Positions 36,040 through 47,944 are shown, counted from the stretch's first letter. The stretch: DNA of 64,000 bases from Strongylocentrotus purpuratus (GCF_000002235.5 NW_022145601.1:2058016-2122015); one strand, 5' to 3'. Notes: generated by a model not told the origin, from the letters alone. Program-made: numbers and translations.

Positions 36040-36325
36040 TATCAACTAGGGGACCTATGCCCTTAAGTCATAAAGGACAGTAATGAGGATTAATGCCTCA
36101 CAAAAGGGCTCTGATATAGCACATCGACACGGTGTTGATCCTGGGGCCTCACAGTTACGAGGCCATTGCTTTGTCACTGAACCATGACTGTACGCATCGG
36201 GGGCTATGGTAGGGGGCAGTTTCCATAAATTGAAAAAAAAACAGAAAATGCAATAAATTTTCAATAATTTATTGCATTCTACCCCGGTCCCCAACATAAA
36301 AAAATCCTCTGGACGGCCATGCATT
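36040..36325 (-). mobile_element. tRNA-derived SINE-like insertion
   Basis: On the minus strand a tRNA-like segment is visible: TGGTTCAGTGACAAAGC (A-box-like), GGCCTCGTAACTGTGAGGCC (an anticodon-arm-like stem, CGT) and GGATCAACACC (B-box-like). It interrupts the endonuclease region of the LINE. The adjoining sequence contains a T-rich tract and no frame of interest. The exact ends and target duplication are not clear. Confidence 0.4.
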
Positions 36326-36330
36326 ATGGC

Positions 36331-36771
36331 TCAAGGCATGGGCACACAGAAGATTTTCTCAGAAACAGCAATAATATCAAAATCAAATTTCACTGAACTG
36401 AGTAGTAACTGAAAATCATCAAAATTCTTTTTTAAACTTCTTGCATTTATACGTATTAAAGACAAAGATGGTGTACATAAGCTATATTTCTTTCCAAAAT
36501 CTTCACAAAACATATAATCACATTTGAGTTGAGTTACATCATAATCATTATCCAAAAATGGTGTTTCACTGAATTTGAGTTCTTTATTCATAACAAATGG
36601 ATTTATTTTCAAATTTTGGAGTCTTTCAATATTAATATTTTGATTCAATTGAAAGAAACTGAATACATTCCAATAAAAATCATTGTCACTAAGAAAATGA
36701 TTAAAAGGTAATATACTTGAAATACATTGCGTACAGATGAATGATTGAGCAGAGGATAAAAAAATCAGCAC
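36331..36771 (-). pseudogene. LINE ORF2 N-terminal fragment
   Basis: The fragment ends with the start of an AP-type endonuclease domain (RINARSLKKNFDDFQLLLSS, then FDIIAVSE). This parallels FNCRSLKRNFDNF and IGVTETW of the intact LINE at 55 kb. The frame is lost at the SINE-like insertion. Confidence 0.7.
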
Positions 36772-37028
36772 AGTTCACACACTTCATGCACACTCACCCA
36801 GATAAGTCAAACAAGTTACAATCACAAAAATCACAAAATCACAAATTAAATCCCCCATTAGGGAATACTGAGTTCAATAATACAAGTTCAAAGTAAACAT
36901 GTCTATTGAGAGGGTCAGTAACCTCCCAGGGAAATATTATAGTTCTGTCATCTTACTTTCTCTTTCTCTCTCTAGCTGTCTATCAGTCTATGTGAGTTTT
37001 TCTTCACGTTCTATTCGTGTTAATGTGG

Positions 37029-37856
37029 CTACCTTAATTTTCTTGCCTCTTCTATGGTACCGATAACTTTCCTGACCGATTTGCCGTTTGTCGCAGGGAG
37101 TGCTACCAGGATGCGGCCATCTGACGACCGAGCTGCGGATACTCTTGGTGACAATCTTGCCTCCTTGAGTATTTCGTAGTTATGGGAGGTCAGGTCCTCC
37201 GCTATAGTAGTCCCGGAGTTTTTGAGCCGCCGTCTAACCGCCATCAGTGTCTGCTTCGCGCGGTAGGTAGCAAATTTGACGATGATCGGTCGGTGGTGAA
37301 CCTGTTCCGACCTCCGCGTCGCCCTATCAGCCACAGCGGCCCACGATGTCGGTGTCGATGCGGCTGTGTTCTCCGGTCCACCCGGAGTCGAGGTCGGTAT
37401 CGCTGGTAGTCTCTGCTGGTGTACTGAGGCTCCTATGCCCTGAGTGTCTGGTCTCCAGATCGCCCCGATCCGGTGGCTTCGGTCGAGGTCCTTTAGTTGT
37501 AGCTCCACTCCTAGCTTCTCCTTGGCAATGTTCATGATGACGTTGTCGGTCTGTTCTCCTGTGCTTTCGGGGACTCCAAAAACTCGTATACAATTTCTCC
37601 TCGAGTACTGCTCGGCGTCGTTGCACTTGTTTTGTAGTCTGTTTGTTGAGTCTTCCTGTGTTTTGAGTCGTTTTTCAAGATCGTTTATTTGTTGGCTTTT
37701 ACGTTCAGTCTCGATCTGAAGTGAGACAATATTTGACTCGTTTGACTCTACTTGCTTCGAGAGTTTGGCGAATTCTTGTTTAAGTTCTTGCATTTCCTCT
37801 CGTATTGTTTTCTTAATCGTCTTTTTGATCATGTCAAAGAAGTCTTTATCAGTCAT
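37029..37856 (-). CDS. LINE ORF1 protein (275 aa)
   Basis: The sequence shows an N-terminal coiled coil (residues about 1-83, heptads rich in K, E, L, Q), then an RRM-like start (QYSRRNCIRVFGVPE, about 84-97), a low-complexity linker and a C-terminal module (RPIIVKFATYRAK ... IAEDLTSHNYEILKEAR). This order matches L1-type ORF1 RNA-binding proteins (Transposase_22-like), which form trimers and bind the LINE RNA. The frame is intact although ORF2 is broken. Confidence 0.8.
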   Translation of the reverse strand: MTDKDFFDMIKKTIKKTIREEMQELKQEFAKLSKQVESNESNIVSLQIETERKSQQINDLEKRLKTQEDSTNRLQNKCNDAEQYSRRNCIRVFGVPESTGEQTDNVIMNIAKEKLGVELQLKDLDRSHRIGAIWRPDTQGIGASVHQQRLPAIPTSTPGGPENTAASTPTSWAAVADRATRRSEQVHHRPIIVKFATYRAKQTLMAVRRRLKNSGTTIAEDLTSHNYEILKEARLSPRVSAARSSDGRILVALPATNGKSVRKVIGTIEEARKLR

Positions 37857-37985
37857 TCCCAGGTCCGTATGCTAATGAGCAAATTCGCGATATTTATAAA
37901 TCGAGAGCAAAGTGAGGGCGTAGCTGAAATGTTGATCTCGCGATCGGCGAGAAAACGAACCGAGGCTAGGGCCTGTAGTTAACGC

Positions 37986-39238
37986 TGCGCCAACGTGCTA
38001 CTACATCATTTTATCGTCGGGATGTCTGGGTGAGTACCTTTGCTGTTTATTTGTCGTTCTATACATGTAAAATGTATTCCAAAATGAGTTGATTTCGATG
38101 AAATACGAGTATTTTACGAAAGAAACGTATTTTAACATTAATTTTGACTCTGTTGAGATGTTGGTGGATCCTGACCCGTTTACCAAATTATGGCTAAAAC
38201 CACGACGTTTTCTGAACTGTTGAGATGTCAACCTTTCTGATGATACCAATTTGATTGAGGCTTTTTAATGGACAAAATGTGTAATTTAGGACCCAAAGTT
38301 GACAATTTTTATCGCTAAACGCGAGATTTACGCTCAAGTGCGACACATGACTCGTGTAATGAGTATTATGACCGAAACTGACCGAGTTTTCCGAGTGTTT
38401 TGGCGGTAGTGGTAGCCAGTCCCACATACTGATAATGTCGTCTTTACTTTTTCAATCGAGTGCAAATTAACTGCAAGCTTGCCATTTGAATTTTGATTTC
38501 TTGTTTAAAATTCACGGGATTGAAGGGATTCTATAACTTATGTTATATTTATAATTCGATGTTATAAACTATCATTAACCAGTAACTAGCAATGACAAAT
38601 GCTGATAAAAAAGGGTGATATTTATTTGACTAATTTTGAGTTTAGTCGTAGATTCCAGATGTAGACTTTAGGCCTAGATCATGTAGATCTAGGCCTAGTT
38701 GAACTAATTTGGATATTCATGAAGTTTCAAATCTCATGTTTGTATAATGCAACAATTTTGTCTAAATTTACCCAATGCTTAAAAATAAAAGATCACGCCC
38801 AACTATGTCTATGCTCTCACCTAGTCTCAGCCTCTCAGGGGGAAAGCTGTTTGCTCATTTGGCGAGGCAAACGACAGGGCTTATTTGGCAGGTAGATCTA
38901 TTCTGAATTTTCCATGGAACTTGCTTTGTGCCTTTGACTGTGGGTATACACGTAGTCGTCACTCCTGCAAGACAAGGGCTGACGCATTCCTTGCATATTT
39001 GTAGTGGTTGAATTTTGGCATTTCTTAATGCTATTTCTGGCAATTTTACTCAATATATTTCTTCCAAATTTTTTTTTTTATTGAAATCCATTATTTTGCC
39101 CCCTTTATAGACCCTAAGTAAGAAACAAATTTTGCTCCTAGTCTCCAAACACAATGTTTAATTTTAAAAAAGTACTATAGAACTGGGAAAGTAGTCTAGA
39201 GATACTAGCAAATCTATAGACTACATGTATGGTAGAAG
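37986..39238. other. Unassigned region with one half of a 10-kb direct repeat
   Basis: Positions 38,161-38,285 match 48,069-48,190 in the same orientation (shared GACCCGTTTACC core). The rest shows no convincing gene. An inverted motif TAGATCTAGGCCTA-like occurs near 38,680-38,698. Confidence 0.45.
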
Positions 39239-39392
39239 ATGCGAAAAAATTCAAAAACATTACCATTAAAACGTCATGTCAGGAAAACAAAAAGAACAAC
39301 AAGATGTTGTGGAGTGTTTTTATTCGCCATAATACTCAAATTTGTTTCTTCTTTAACATTTAATCTTGTAATTGTTTTTCTTCCTCATTCAG

Positions 39393-40483
39393 GGTTCCCC
39401 TTTCATCAAAACGACTGGTGCATTTTTTTCGGAGATTCGATTATTCGTGGTCTGGAGACAAATATAATTAACAGCTCGTTTTCGTCAGAAGTATTTTGTT
39501 TTCCTGGATGTACAATTAACGGCCTAAGAACACGCGTCAAGGAAACTATTACAGAACCGAATTTTAATGTTGATGTTTTTTTTTTACATGTGGGCACTAA
39601 CAATTTGAACAGGAGTGTCTGGGATATTGATGTGAAACAATATCGTCTACTTTTTTATACTGTGCGGGAACTATACCGATCAGCGACAATTATTTTCAAT
39701 GCGATTTTGCCCAGATGGGACTCAGAAGACCTTTATGCCAGCAGCCTTTATTATAATATTAAACTGAACGATTTAGCATGCACCTTAGAGAACTGTTTGT
39801 ATATAACGCAGAGTGATTTGTTTCAAAACTTCGATGATTTGCATGCCTATGACGGACTGCATCTGAATTTCTATGGAAAAATTGTGTTTGCTGAGGTCGT
39901 TATTGGGGCAATTACCAAATGTTTGACACCACGTATTAAGGGGGCTGTATATGTTCCCCCAGAACTGAGGAAGCTTTGGTCTCCGAAGCCCCAGCGACGG
40001 GAGAAGAGAAGAGACAATGAGATCAAGGAGAGGAGACAGAAGATGGAGGAGAACAAAGAGAAGAAAATAGAGACGGAGGAGACAAAGCGAAGCATGGAGA
40101 AGGAGAGAACGCGCAAGATGGAGGAGAGAAAGCGGAAGCAAGCAGAGAGAAAGCGCAAGATGGAGAAGGCGAGGAAGCGGAGGATGGAGAAGGAGGCTGA
40201 AAGAAGGTGAAGGGAAAGTGTACCCATCGATCCGCTGGTATTTATACGGCCGCGTAGATACGCAGTTCCCCCGCGACCACCAGACCTTCCTCCAAATCAA
40301 TACATCCCCGATTCCCCAGCCCACTGGCTGATTCCGTATGTAAGTCTACCAGCCCCGTCCATGACTTTTCATACCATGTCTGACCTCCCAGCACCCATGT
40401 CACCATATCTGAAACGCAAACTCCTTGGGAAGAGAAAGCGAATACAGGCCAGGGCTCGGAAACGGAAAAAGCATCGGAAGAAG
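39393..40483 (+). pseudogene. SGNH-hydrolase-like protein with basic coiled-coil tail
   Basis: A strong acceptor (TTCTTCCTCATTCAG) precedes the exon. It encodes block I GDS (IFFGDSIIRGL), a block II Gly (FPGCTING), block III HVGTNN and block V DGLHLN, so the catalytic Ser, Asn, Asp and His of SGNH/GDSL hydrolases are all visible. A long K/R/E-rich coiled coil follows. An in-frame TGA at 40,208-40,210 interrupts it, after which the same frame stays open (proline-rich, then K/R-rich) to a possible donor AAG|GTACAT. If translated upstream of the acceptor, an ATG at 39,239 extends the frame, but that stretch looks intronic. It may act on its own or belong with the downstream broken gene. Function unknown. 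Confidence 0.6.
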
Positions 40484-40924
40484 GTACATAGACTGTTTAT
40501 TTCTTATCAGTTTTAGGAAATGCGTAGAATGAATTGTATTTTGTTGACAGTCTATCATTAGTAAACCAACATACATGTGCAATTATCTAGCATGTTTTGG
40601 ATAGAATAATACTTGTACATGTGTAATATTATAAAATTATGAATTACATTATTCTAGAGATCCCTTCAAAACAGTTCAACCTAAAAAATCAACAGAACTT
40701 GGATTTAAGCAGAATTTTTTTTTTTAATCACTGATCTTAGTATTTCATTATAAAAATTACAGATTATGTAAATCCATGTTTTTTCTACTTTATACTAATG
40801 ACCAATCTTTCCACTTTTTGCACATACAAATTGGTCAAAAGATGAATAAACCCCCTTTAGAGTATATTTCCTTATTTTTGTTAAACTTTTTTTGCTTTGT
40901 GTAGGTGACAGGATTTACATGTAG

Positions 40925-41482
40925 TCTGCTTTCACTGCTGCGGGGGTAAACCCATGGAAACCATCCCAGAGATCATCTTCAACTTCATCCTTATCAACGG
41001 CTTCATCATCGACGACATCTCCATCAACGGCTCCATCATCAACGGCTCCATCATCGACAGCTCCATCATCAACGGCTCCATCATCGACGGCATCTCCATC
41101 ATCAACGGCTCCATCATCGACGTCTTCACCATCCACTGCTTCTTCATCAACGTCAGCAGCTAGGGTAACTCCAAAACCATGTAACAAATCTAGGTGTGGA
41201 CCATGTGCAATATGTGAAAAATCTTCAACAAGATATACCCACTTACTCTCAATAAAATCATTTGAAATAGCTAATTTAATACTCAGCAAAAATCCTTCCA
41301 TTACGGATTGTGATTGTATATGTAATGCCTGTCGTCAAAAATATAGAAATAAAGTTAAAGATAAGAATTACACACCGGAAAAAACAAGAAAAAAGGATAG
41401 GTCAGAGGCTTGCTTTCTCTCACATTCATTTTTATGTACTAATTTTTCAGTTAGAAGCCAATATAAATGTAGAAGAGTTTAA
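40925..41482 (+). pseudogene. Ser/Thr/Pro-repeat and Cys-rich fragment
   Basis: An open frame without a start codon contains a repeated SSTAP motif (about 40,985-41,150) from a short coding tandem repeat, then a zinc-binding-like cluster (PCNKSRCGPCAIC and later CDCICNACRQKY). It lies after a pyrimidine-rich acceptor region and before the next open frame. It is probably an N-terminal exon of the following gene. No ATG in this frame. Confidence 0.5.
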
Positions 41483-42386
41483 TGTAGTATTTTCCCTTAA
41501 TTATGAAACATTACCTAATCCAGTTCCCCTATGTCGCAAACATAGATCCGAAATTGCTAACTTTCAGGTAATTAAAATCTGCGCCATTTGTAACCAGTCC
41601 TTAAAACCTGCAATAAAGCGATACAGCTTGTATAATAATGAAACTGTAGATTTGGACAGAATACACATGATTAATGAGTCCATTGTTATAAAAGAAAGTG
41701 ACGTCATTTGTAAACATTGCTATAATTTTGCGACTTCCCTAAGTCATCTGACTACTATACGTCATAGTTTAGGCGACATTGAAATATCAATTGATAGGGA
41801 GATTAAAGAACTAGATAATATTCTTGAAAGTGATTCTTTAATCGATAGAACATGTAAAAAAACACTGAAACAGATATGCTCATGGTGTAAAACAAATTTC
41901 AGTTTTTTATTTACTGATGCCTATGATTTTTTCATTGAAGAGTTAAAGCGAAGTTGCAGTGCTGAGCAGTTTGACGATTGCTGTCGGTCAAAACCATGGC
42001 TGCGAGTCAGGATATTTAGTTCATTTGGCAATTCTCTTTCAACTCGTACTTTTTCACGAAAGAGAGGGATTTTGTATTATCTGTCTTCTGTCACAATGGA
42101 ACAGCTTATAGAAGCACTGTACAATGCTCAGTGGAAAATACGGACCCTTCAGAAAAAAAATTATGATGATGAAGGAATGGATATACATTTAGACCAATCA
42201 GAGAGCATGGATCATTCTTTCCAGAAAGTGATGATTGAAGGAAATAAAAGAATGACCGTTCAAGCCAGAAAGATTAATGATACTTACTTACAGAATCCAT
42301 TAGAGGTCCAAGATTTCAACATTGTAGATTCACAGTCTCTTTTTGACCCATTTATTTGGAATATCGTTTTTTTTTATTACATCTAA
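41451..42386 (+). pseudogene. DUF6589-type gene, zinc-binding N-terminal part
   Basis: The acceptor TACTAATTTTTCAG ends at 41,450. The frame encodes LCRKHRSEIANF, CAICNQSLKPAIK and CKHCYNFATSLSHL, a set of Cys pairs that suggests zinc binding. It continues to FDPFIWN, where a run of T residues near 42,364 shifts the frame. I recognise the arrangement as the N-terminal half of a large multi-copy invertebrate protein family with a DUF6589 region, but cannot confirm by search. Confidence 0.5.
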
Positions 42387-43735
42387 TTTAGAAGAAGTAA
42401 GTTCCTACAAGAGAAATCCAGTTTGCTTAACTCAAGAATTTATATCTTTTCCAAATGAAAGCACACCTTTTGGCATGCAAAGAAAAATCAAACGAATTGT
42501 TTCAGTTTTTGTTTTACAGTTTATTTTGAGTGATACATGTACTTACCCATTTCATATTGTCATTGCCAACGTGATTAAGAGGCTTTCACATTCTTCTGCT
42601 CTTCTTCAAATGATGAATAGGTTGGGATTTTCTTGTTCTGAATGTACCCTAGATAGGTTTTTGCAACTTGTTAAAGATGTTCGTGATGCTAATGGGCCGT
42701 TAGCCTCACTAGATGTAAATTTGTTAACACATGTCACAATCGATAACATTGATGTTTTAGCATCCCATGCAGCTGTGACAGCGCAGCAAACAAGGAGTTG
42801 GCATGGAACATCCATAATGACCCAACAACCAAAACCTGAAAGCGAAATGCTTCATAGTACATTAGAAAAAATAGGTCCAGATCTACCAGTGGATACTTGT
42901 GTTACTCGATCCACGAACAAACAAACCTTCTGTAAGAAAAAGACTGAAAATTTCACATCCCACTGATATTCCTACAAAAGAAGATTTTCAGCCTCCCCAA
43001 TTTAAAACACATATTCGTTCCCAAATTTCATGGGAGACATTTATTACTTCAGAACCAGAAAAGGAATCTCTCTGTAAGATAAGGGATGAAATGCTTGTGT
43101 ATGCTTTAGAGAGATATGTTTGTGTTAAAGAACCTTCATTACCATTACTACCAAGTTTCAAATGTAAGTTGCTTCTTGAAAGTGAGGAGACAAAAACTGA
43201 GCAATCGAAATTTTCATACTTGTATGTGTTAGATCAACCTGCTGATTGTAAACAAACATTACTACGTTCCTTGCACAAGCTTTATGACCTTTTCAAGATA
43301 AATAAGAGTGTTAATCATCTAGTAGTAGCAGGTGATGGTGCTACATTCAAGATTTAGCTTGACATTAAGCGAGAATATGGTGATGTGCTTGACTGGATGA
43401 TTCCATACATCGGGGACTGGCACTTAAAAACTTTCAGGAAGTTATCATGAAAATATTTTGGGATGGGGGGCTTAAAGACATTGCCAAAACAACACACAAA
43501 AGTATGACCCTCCAAAGTCTTGCCACTTGTTCCAACTTTAAAAGAACTCATAAATTTCTTATTCAAGCGCAATTAAGCTCTGCTGATTTATCAGTTTCAG
43601 TGTTTCCTTGATTCCAGAAAGGAAACATCAGGTCTATTAAGTAATGAAAGCTTTTTAGAGGGTATTCACTCTGTTGTACAGTCACTTGATGTTGGAGAGA
43701 AAGGATTTGATACAGAAACATTTGAAACCAAACAG
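42355..43735 (+). pseudogene. DUF6589-type gene, middle part (broken)
   Basis: The frame after the T run encodes IKRLSHSSALLQMMNRLGFS and a run resembling family members. Later segments give HLVVAGDGATFKI, DVLDWMIPYIGDWHL and related motifs that recall the ...GDG(K/A)T... and ...PGDWH.LKN... signatures of DUF6589. The frame changes at least twice more, and there is an in-frame TAG at 43,355-43,357. The region is a pseudogene unless short introns explain some changes. Confidence 0.5.
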
Positions 43736-43747
43736 CAAGAATTTTGT

Positions 43748-44794
43748 ATGTCGCCTATATTCCTCTCTCTCAAAGAAGAGTTTCTTGAATACTGTGAGAA
43801 AATGTCTGATAAATTTCCAACTTTCAGGTTTTGGAACAGGTTTACACACTTAGACTGTATGCTATATGTTCAGTATTTCATCAGTATTCGTTCTGCCAAT
43901 TGGGATTTAAGGAATGCTGCGCTTAAGGAAATTGCCCCGATGTTTCATGCTTGTGACAGCCAAAATTATTCCAAAATGATACCTATCCATCTGAGTATCA
44001 TGCAATGTTTACCAGAGCATGTTCTGTCACATTTCAAGAATGGTGCCTTTGTGTCAAATATAAAGGGAACAGAATTTTCTTGTATCGCTCTTGACGAAGC
44101 TCATGAGATGATGATAAATAAAGATTGTAAAATGGCACTCTGTAGAAGCTTACCGAAAAACATGGACAAAATTGCTGGAGTAATTCAGTATCAAGCTCAA
44201 CTGATAAAGAATGTTCAAGAACAATTAAATGTTTTTAATCCCTCCGCGTCAGTTTTACACAGAGACCTTTCTTTTTCCGTTGTGAAATCAGAATTTTCAA
44301 ATGTGAAGGCTTACTTTGGCAAACTGTGTGAAAGTACAATGTTTTCGCCTGACCAAGACTCTCCTTTACATCATGTGTTTACAGGTGCTCATGCCTCAAA
44401 AGAGCAGGAAACAAGTCTGATGTCATACAGAACTATTGGTCAAGAAGCTTATTCGTACTTCTGCAATTTTCAAGTGTTAAAAGATAGTAGTATACAAAAA
44501 CCTGTATTGAGACGGCATAATCTAAGAACTTTTGCCAAAAAAAAGATATCCCACAAAAAAGTCACAAGTCTAGAAAAAGAAAAAAAAATGATGACATTAT
44601 GTTACAAACGAACAATCGCATTTTCAGAGGAAAAGGGACTCCCGATATCCACTTTATGCCAGTTTATTGAAAAACCTCGGGCTATTTGCAATCCTAATAA
44701 TTTGCCACATAAAGGTGCTAAATATGTGATTTATGACATTTTTGACAAGCGATATGGACAAAAGTATAAAGTAGTATCTGTAATAATCTGTTAA
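43748..44794 (+). pseudogene. DUF6589-type gene, helical central part (348 aa frame)
   Basis: The longest clean frame of this locus. It contains FWNRFTHLDCMLYVQYFISI and NWDLRNAALKEIAPMF, then CDSQNYSKMIPIH and DEAHEMMINKDCKMA. This matches my memory of the typical family run W..Y..M...L..FIRA...NW.LHL..I..MLPWFFA.D..NYARY. The family is repeated in many cnidarian, mollusc and echinoderm genomes. Its biochemical role is unknown. Confidence 0.55.
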
Positions 44795-44801
44795 ACCAAA
44801 C

Positions 44802-45946
44802 ATGGAATTAAAAGGTGCATGTTTAATAGCAGAGGGCATGAACATAATTTACACAGCACCACTTCGCCATTATAAAACGTTTTCAGACTATGCATCTTTT
44901 GTGGTTGCTAGATGGATTTTGTCAAGTTTTTCTAAAGGTTTTGCTGAAGTTCGGATTTTATTTGATCAAGTAGATACACAAGAATTGTCTCCTAAAAATA
45001 TTGAAAGATCAAGAAGAGATGGAGTAGATGAAAGTGTTGAATGTGTAGAAAATATAGGTGACGATACTTTGTTACCAACCAACTGGTCTACTTTTTTTAA
45101 AGTTCGTAAGAATAAACACACTCTCATTAGATACCTCTCACACAAGATTGTTAAAAGTGTCGATGGCAAATTGAGGGAAAATCAAGTATTTATAACTTCG
45201 GGTGGGTTCCATGTTGGGTTACCGAAAACAGAAGACTGGTCAGGAATGGTTGTTTCCAGCAGAGAAATTGAGCATCATAAACTTATACATAATCATGAGG
45301 AGAGTGACACCCAAATTTTTCTCCATGTCTTTGATTCACATTGTAGTAATATTTTAGTGTACTCCATTGACAGAGATGTGGGTATAATTGGCTTGCCGTT
45401 AGACTTTCAGAACAAGTCTGTTTGTGTGCAATACGATGCAAAAGTTGGTGAAGAAAAATACCTCAATATTAATGTTTTACAGGATGCTATTCGAGCAGAT
45501 TCTGATTTGTCATGTATACTTGCACAGAACATTGATGTTTTTAAGTGTATTCAGATGCTTTACATATCATCAGGATGTGATTTTGTATCGTTTTTTGCAA
45601 AGTTGGGTAAAAGTACCTTCTATAAAGTTTTTTTTCTTCAGTATTCGTCTTTCATAACGGGAGAGAGCAATCGGACACACACGGTAATTTGACTTGCACT
45701 ACAGTGAACAAAGATAGTGAGATTGGCCTACTTGCATTTTATAGATTAGTGTTATCTGTATATTTTAAGGCAAATAGAGCATGTCTGCATGAGTTTGATA
45801 GCCCACTTCAGCTGTTCAATAGTGTGTCTGGGGAAACAGTTATGGAACAACACGAAGAGGCACTCAATCTTGTCAGGAAGGCATCATGGAAAGGGGCATA
45901 CGAAGATGAATTGTTGCCTTCAAATAATGCCCTACAATTTCATTGA
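44802..45946 (+). pseudogene. PIN/FEN-like nuclease part of the broken gene
   Basis: The frame encodes HNHEESDTQIFLHVFDSH, VYSIDRDVGIIGLPL and, 100 residues on, SSGCDFVSFFAKLGKSTFYK. The spaced acidic motifs and the GCD..SFF..(G)K element resemble PIN/FEN nucleases with a helix-three-turn-helix (compare GCDY..I.GIG.K). In known relatives the glycine-rich turn is more regular. The frame shifts near 45,690 and continues to 45,946. Nuclease function is inference. Confidence 0.45.
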
Positions 45947-46065
45947 TTGAGGGCTTGTTGGGTGAGTACAGTATGGAATCTATGCACTGAACCACAATTT
46001 AAATACCCAAATCTGACATTGCATGGCTATGTGATAACATCCGATAAGGGCCTCCAGTTGTTGAA

Positions 46066-46416
46066 ATGTTGTGGGACTCCGAAGAGAATATTAATAGAGT
46101 TCGCAATAACGTAGGATATTTAACAAGAGGCTGTTCATGTCAAAAGAACAAATGTAGCAACAGAATGTGTAAATGCAGGAAAAATAATCAACATTGTGGA
46201 CCAGGATGTAGGTGCAAAGAGTGTGGAAATATGGCATCTGTAACATTAGATGATAGTGATACATGTAGTGAAAATGAGGGTGATGACTATTCTGCTAGTG
46301 ACAGTGAAGAGGAGACAACATCTCATATCACTGGAGATGAAGTTTTGACCTTGGAAACTGATGGTCTGGAGGAAGATCAATATGTCTTTGAAGATGGTTC
46401 TGATGAAGAGTTTTAA
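46066..46416 (+). pseudogene. CXC (tesmin/TSO1-like) domain and acidic tail
   Basis: The 116-residue frame has the pattern RGCSCQKNKCSNRMCKCRKN followed by CGPGCRCKECGN. This is one CXC unit with nine cysteines as in tesmin/TSO1/LIN54 proteins, which bind DNA through zinc clusters. A strongly acidic tail (DDSDTCSENEGDDYSASDSE) ends the protein at a TAA. The position at the end of the broken gene matches its C-terminus. Confidence 0.65.
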
Positions 46417-47343
46417 TGATTTTTTATATTTTTTATGTACAGTATCCTCATGTTTGTCTAGAAAGGACATTGCCAGTGTGTGATATTTAAGTGTGTGATC
46501 ATTGTTTCTGTGTTATGTTTCACATAATAACAATTCTTGCCTTTCATGTATATCCTCGGGGAGAGGAAATAGTATTCTTTATTGCAGCTGTATGCGTTTG
46601 ACATGACCAAAAAAATGATCTCTATGTACCTTTTATATTTGTATGTATTTTTTTAAGACACGCTTTTCTTCCGTTGTATAGGATTTAAATTCAGGTATTC
46701 ATGTGGTAAAATTTTAGTAAGATTTGTTTACCGTTTTGTATTTTATAAGTATCTTGTAGATGTGCTCAAAATATACATAAATGTTACAGGAAGTAGCCAT
46801 CATTGACAAAACTGTTCTAAACTACCTCATCATTCCACCTGTAGACGCTTTGTAGTGTTACAGTGTCTTTTTTAAAATTGTTTAAGATTTTAACGCAAAA
46901 AACAAAAGTAAAAATATTGTGAACTGAAATGTGTCACAACAATCAAGGCTGCAATGTGTGATAACTTGCCACAGAATGAAATTTCTAGTACCTGTACATG
47001 TAAATATGATTTATGTTGTAATGTATTTTTCTTGAAACATTCCATGCATAACATTGTTTATTAAGTTGGATAATAAGCAATGCACTTTTAAAGAATTTTT
47101 CTTTTTTAAAGATGCTCTTATTCAGTACAGGTTTAGTGTAAGCAGTTTTGTTGTGTTGGGATTTGCCCATCTTTATGTCATCTCATATATGTATTTATCA
47201 ACATGCATAGGGCCAGCCAGGTCCTGATTGCTGTTGAATCTTGCCACAAAGAAAATACTTATACTTGGTACACATTTATGTTATCATGTACATGGTGCTA
47301 TGTACATGTAACAGTCTTAAGCTTTTTATGCTTTTGAAATAAA
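46417..47343 (+). terminator. 3' UTR and poly(A) signal candidate (AATAAA 47,338)
   Basis: AT-rich, non-coding sequence follows the CXC stop. AATAAA lies at 47,338-47,343, followed by a GT/T-rich stretch (AAAGTGTTTTTGTTTG), as in a cleavage/polyadenylation region. Confidence 0.5.
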
Positions 47344-47509
47344 GTGTTTTTGTTTGATTTTATATGACTATGTGACTTGTTTCATCTTTGTGATTGCAAT
47401 TCACAACACATTTGCTCTCATATTCAGTTCAAAATGGGTTATGGTTTAGAGTGCTTTGAGTACAGGGTATAATGTTGAAATGCAAAATTTGAAATGTTTT
47501 GAGAAATGT

Positions 47510-47640
47510 TCATGGAGAAAGAGAGAGGGAGGAAAGAAGACAGATAGAGAGAGAGAGTGGGACGGGCAGACAAACATAGAGAGAGAGAGATGGAGAGAAA
47601 GAGACAGAAAGAGGTGGATGAAGGGAACCGAGGGTTAAAT
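47510..47640. repeat. GA-rich simple repeat
   Basis: A purine-rich degenerate GAGA tract. Open frames here are artefacts. Confidence 0.8.
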
Positions 47641-47944
47641 GATCATATCTGATTGAAGTACAAGACTTCACTGCACAAGCAGCATGCCACAAACCTACAA
47701 TCACCGACATAATTTTGAACTAACGGGACTGGATAAATTCGAGAGGGTAATTAGTGTATCATAACTGGTGCTAAAACCGTACAGGAGATATGTATTTTAG
47801 ACATTGAAGACAACTGATAGTTTAATTAATACATAACACTATATTTACGGGTACATACGCGGTTTCATAAGTCCAAACGACCGAGTTAATGCCTTTCTAT
47901 CTCGAAAAACCCGAACGGTATAGCAGACCAGCATCTCGACGTCA

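Larger units (their letters stand above)
33740..37985 (-). mobile_element. Broken LINE (CR1/L2/Jockey group) with ORF1 and ORF2
   Basis: Read on the minus strand the order is: 5' UTR candidate, ORF1 (37,856-37,029), ORF2 N-terminus (36,771-36,331), an insertion with SINE features (about 36,325-36,040), an unrecognised stretch, the RT portion (35,660-33,996), and a 3' end with AATAAACTTTATTATTATTA-type tail (33,750-33,780). Most of the endonuclease domain is missing or replaced, and there is a frameshift just before the RT portion. The element cannot be autonomous. It begins directly after a HINE-like end. Confidence 0.75.

Noticed and set aside
39785-40324. Leu/Ser-rich frames opposite the SGNH coiled coil
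   Set aside because: Antisense shadow of the K/R/E-rich tail.
40915-41301. Asp/Val-rich frame on the minus strand
   Set aside because: It is the antisense of the Ser/Thr/Pro tandem repeat on the plus strand.
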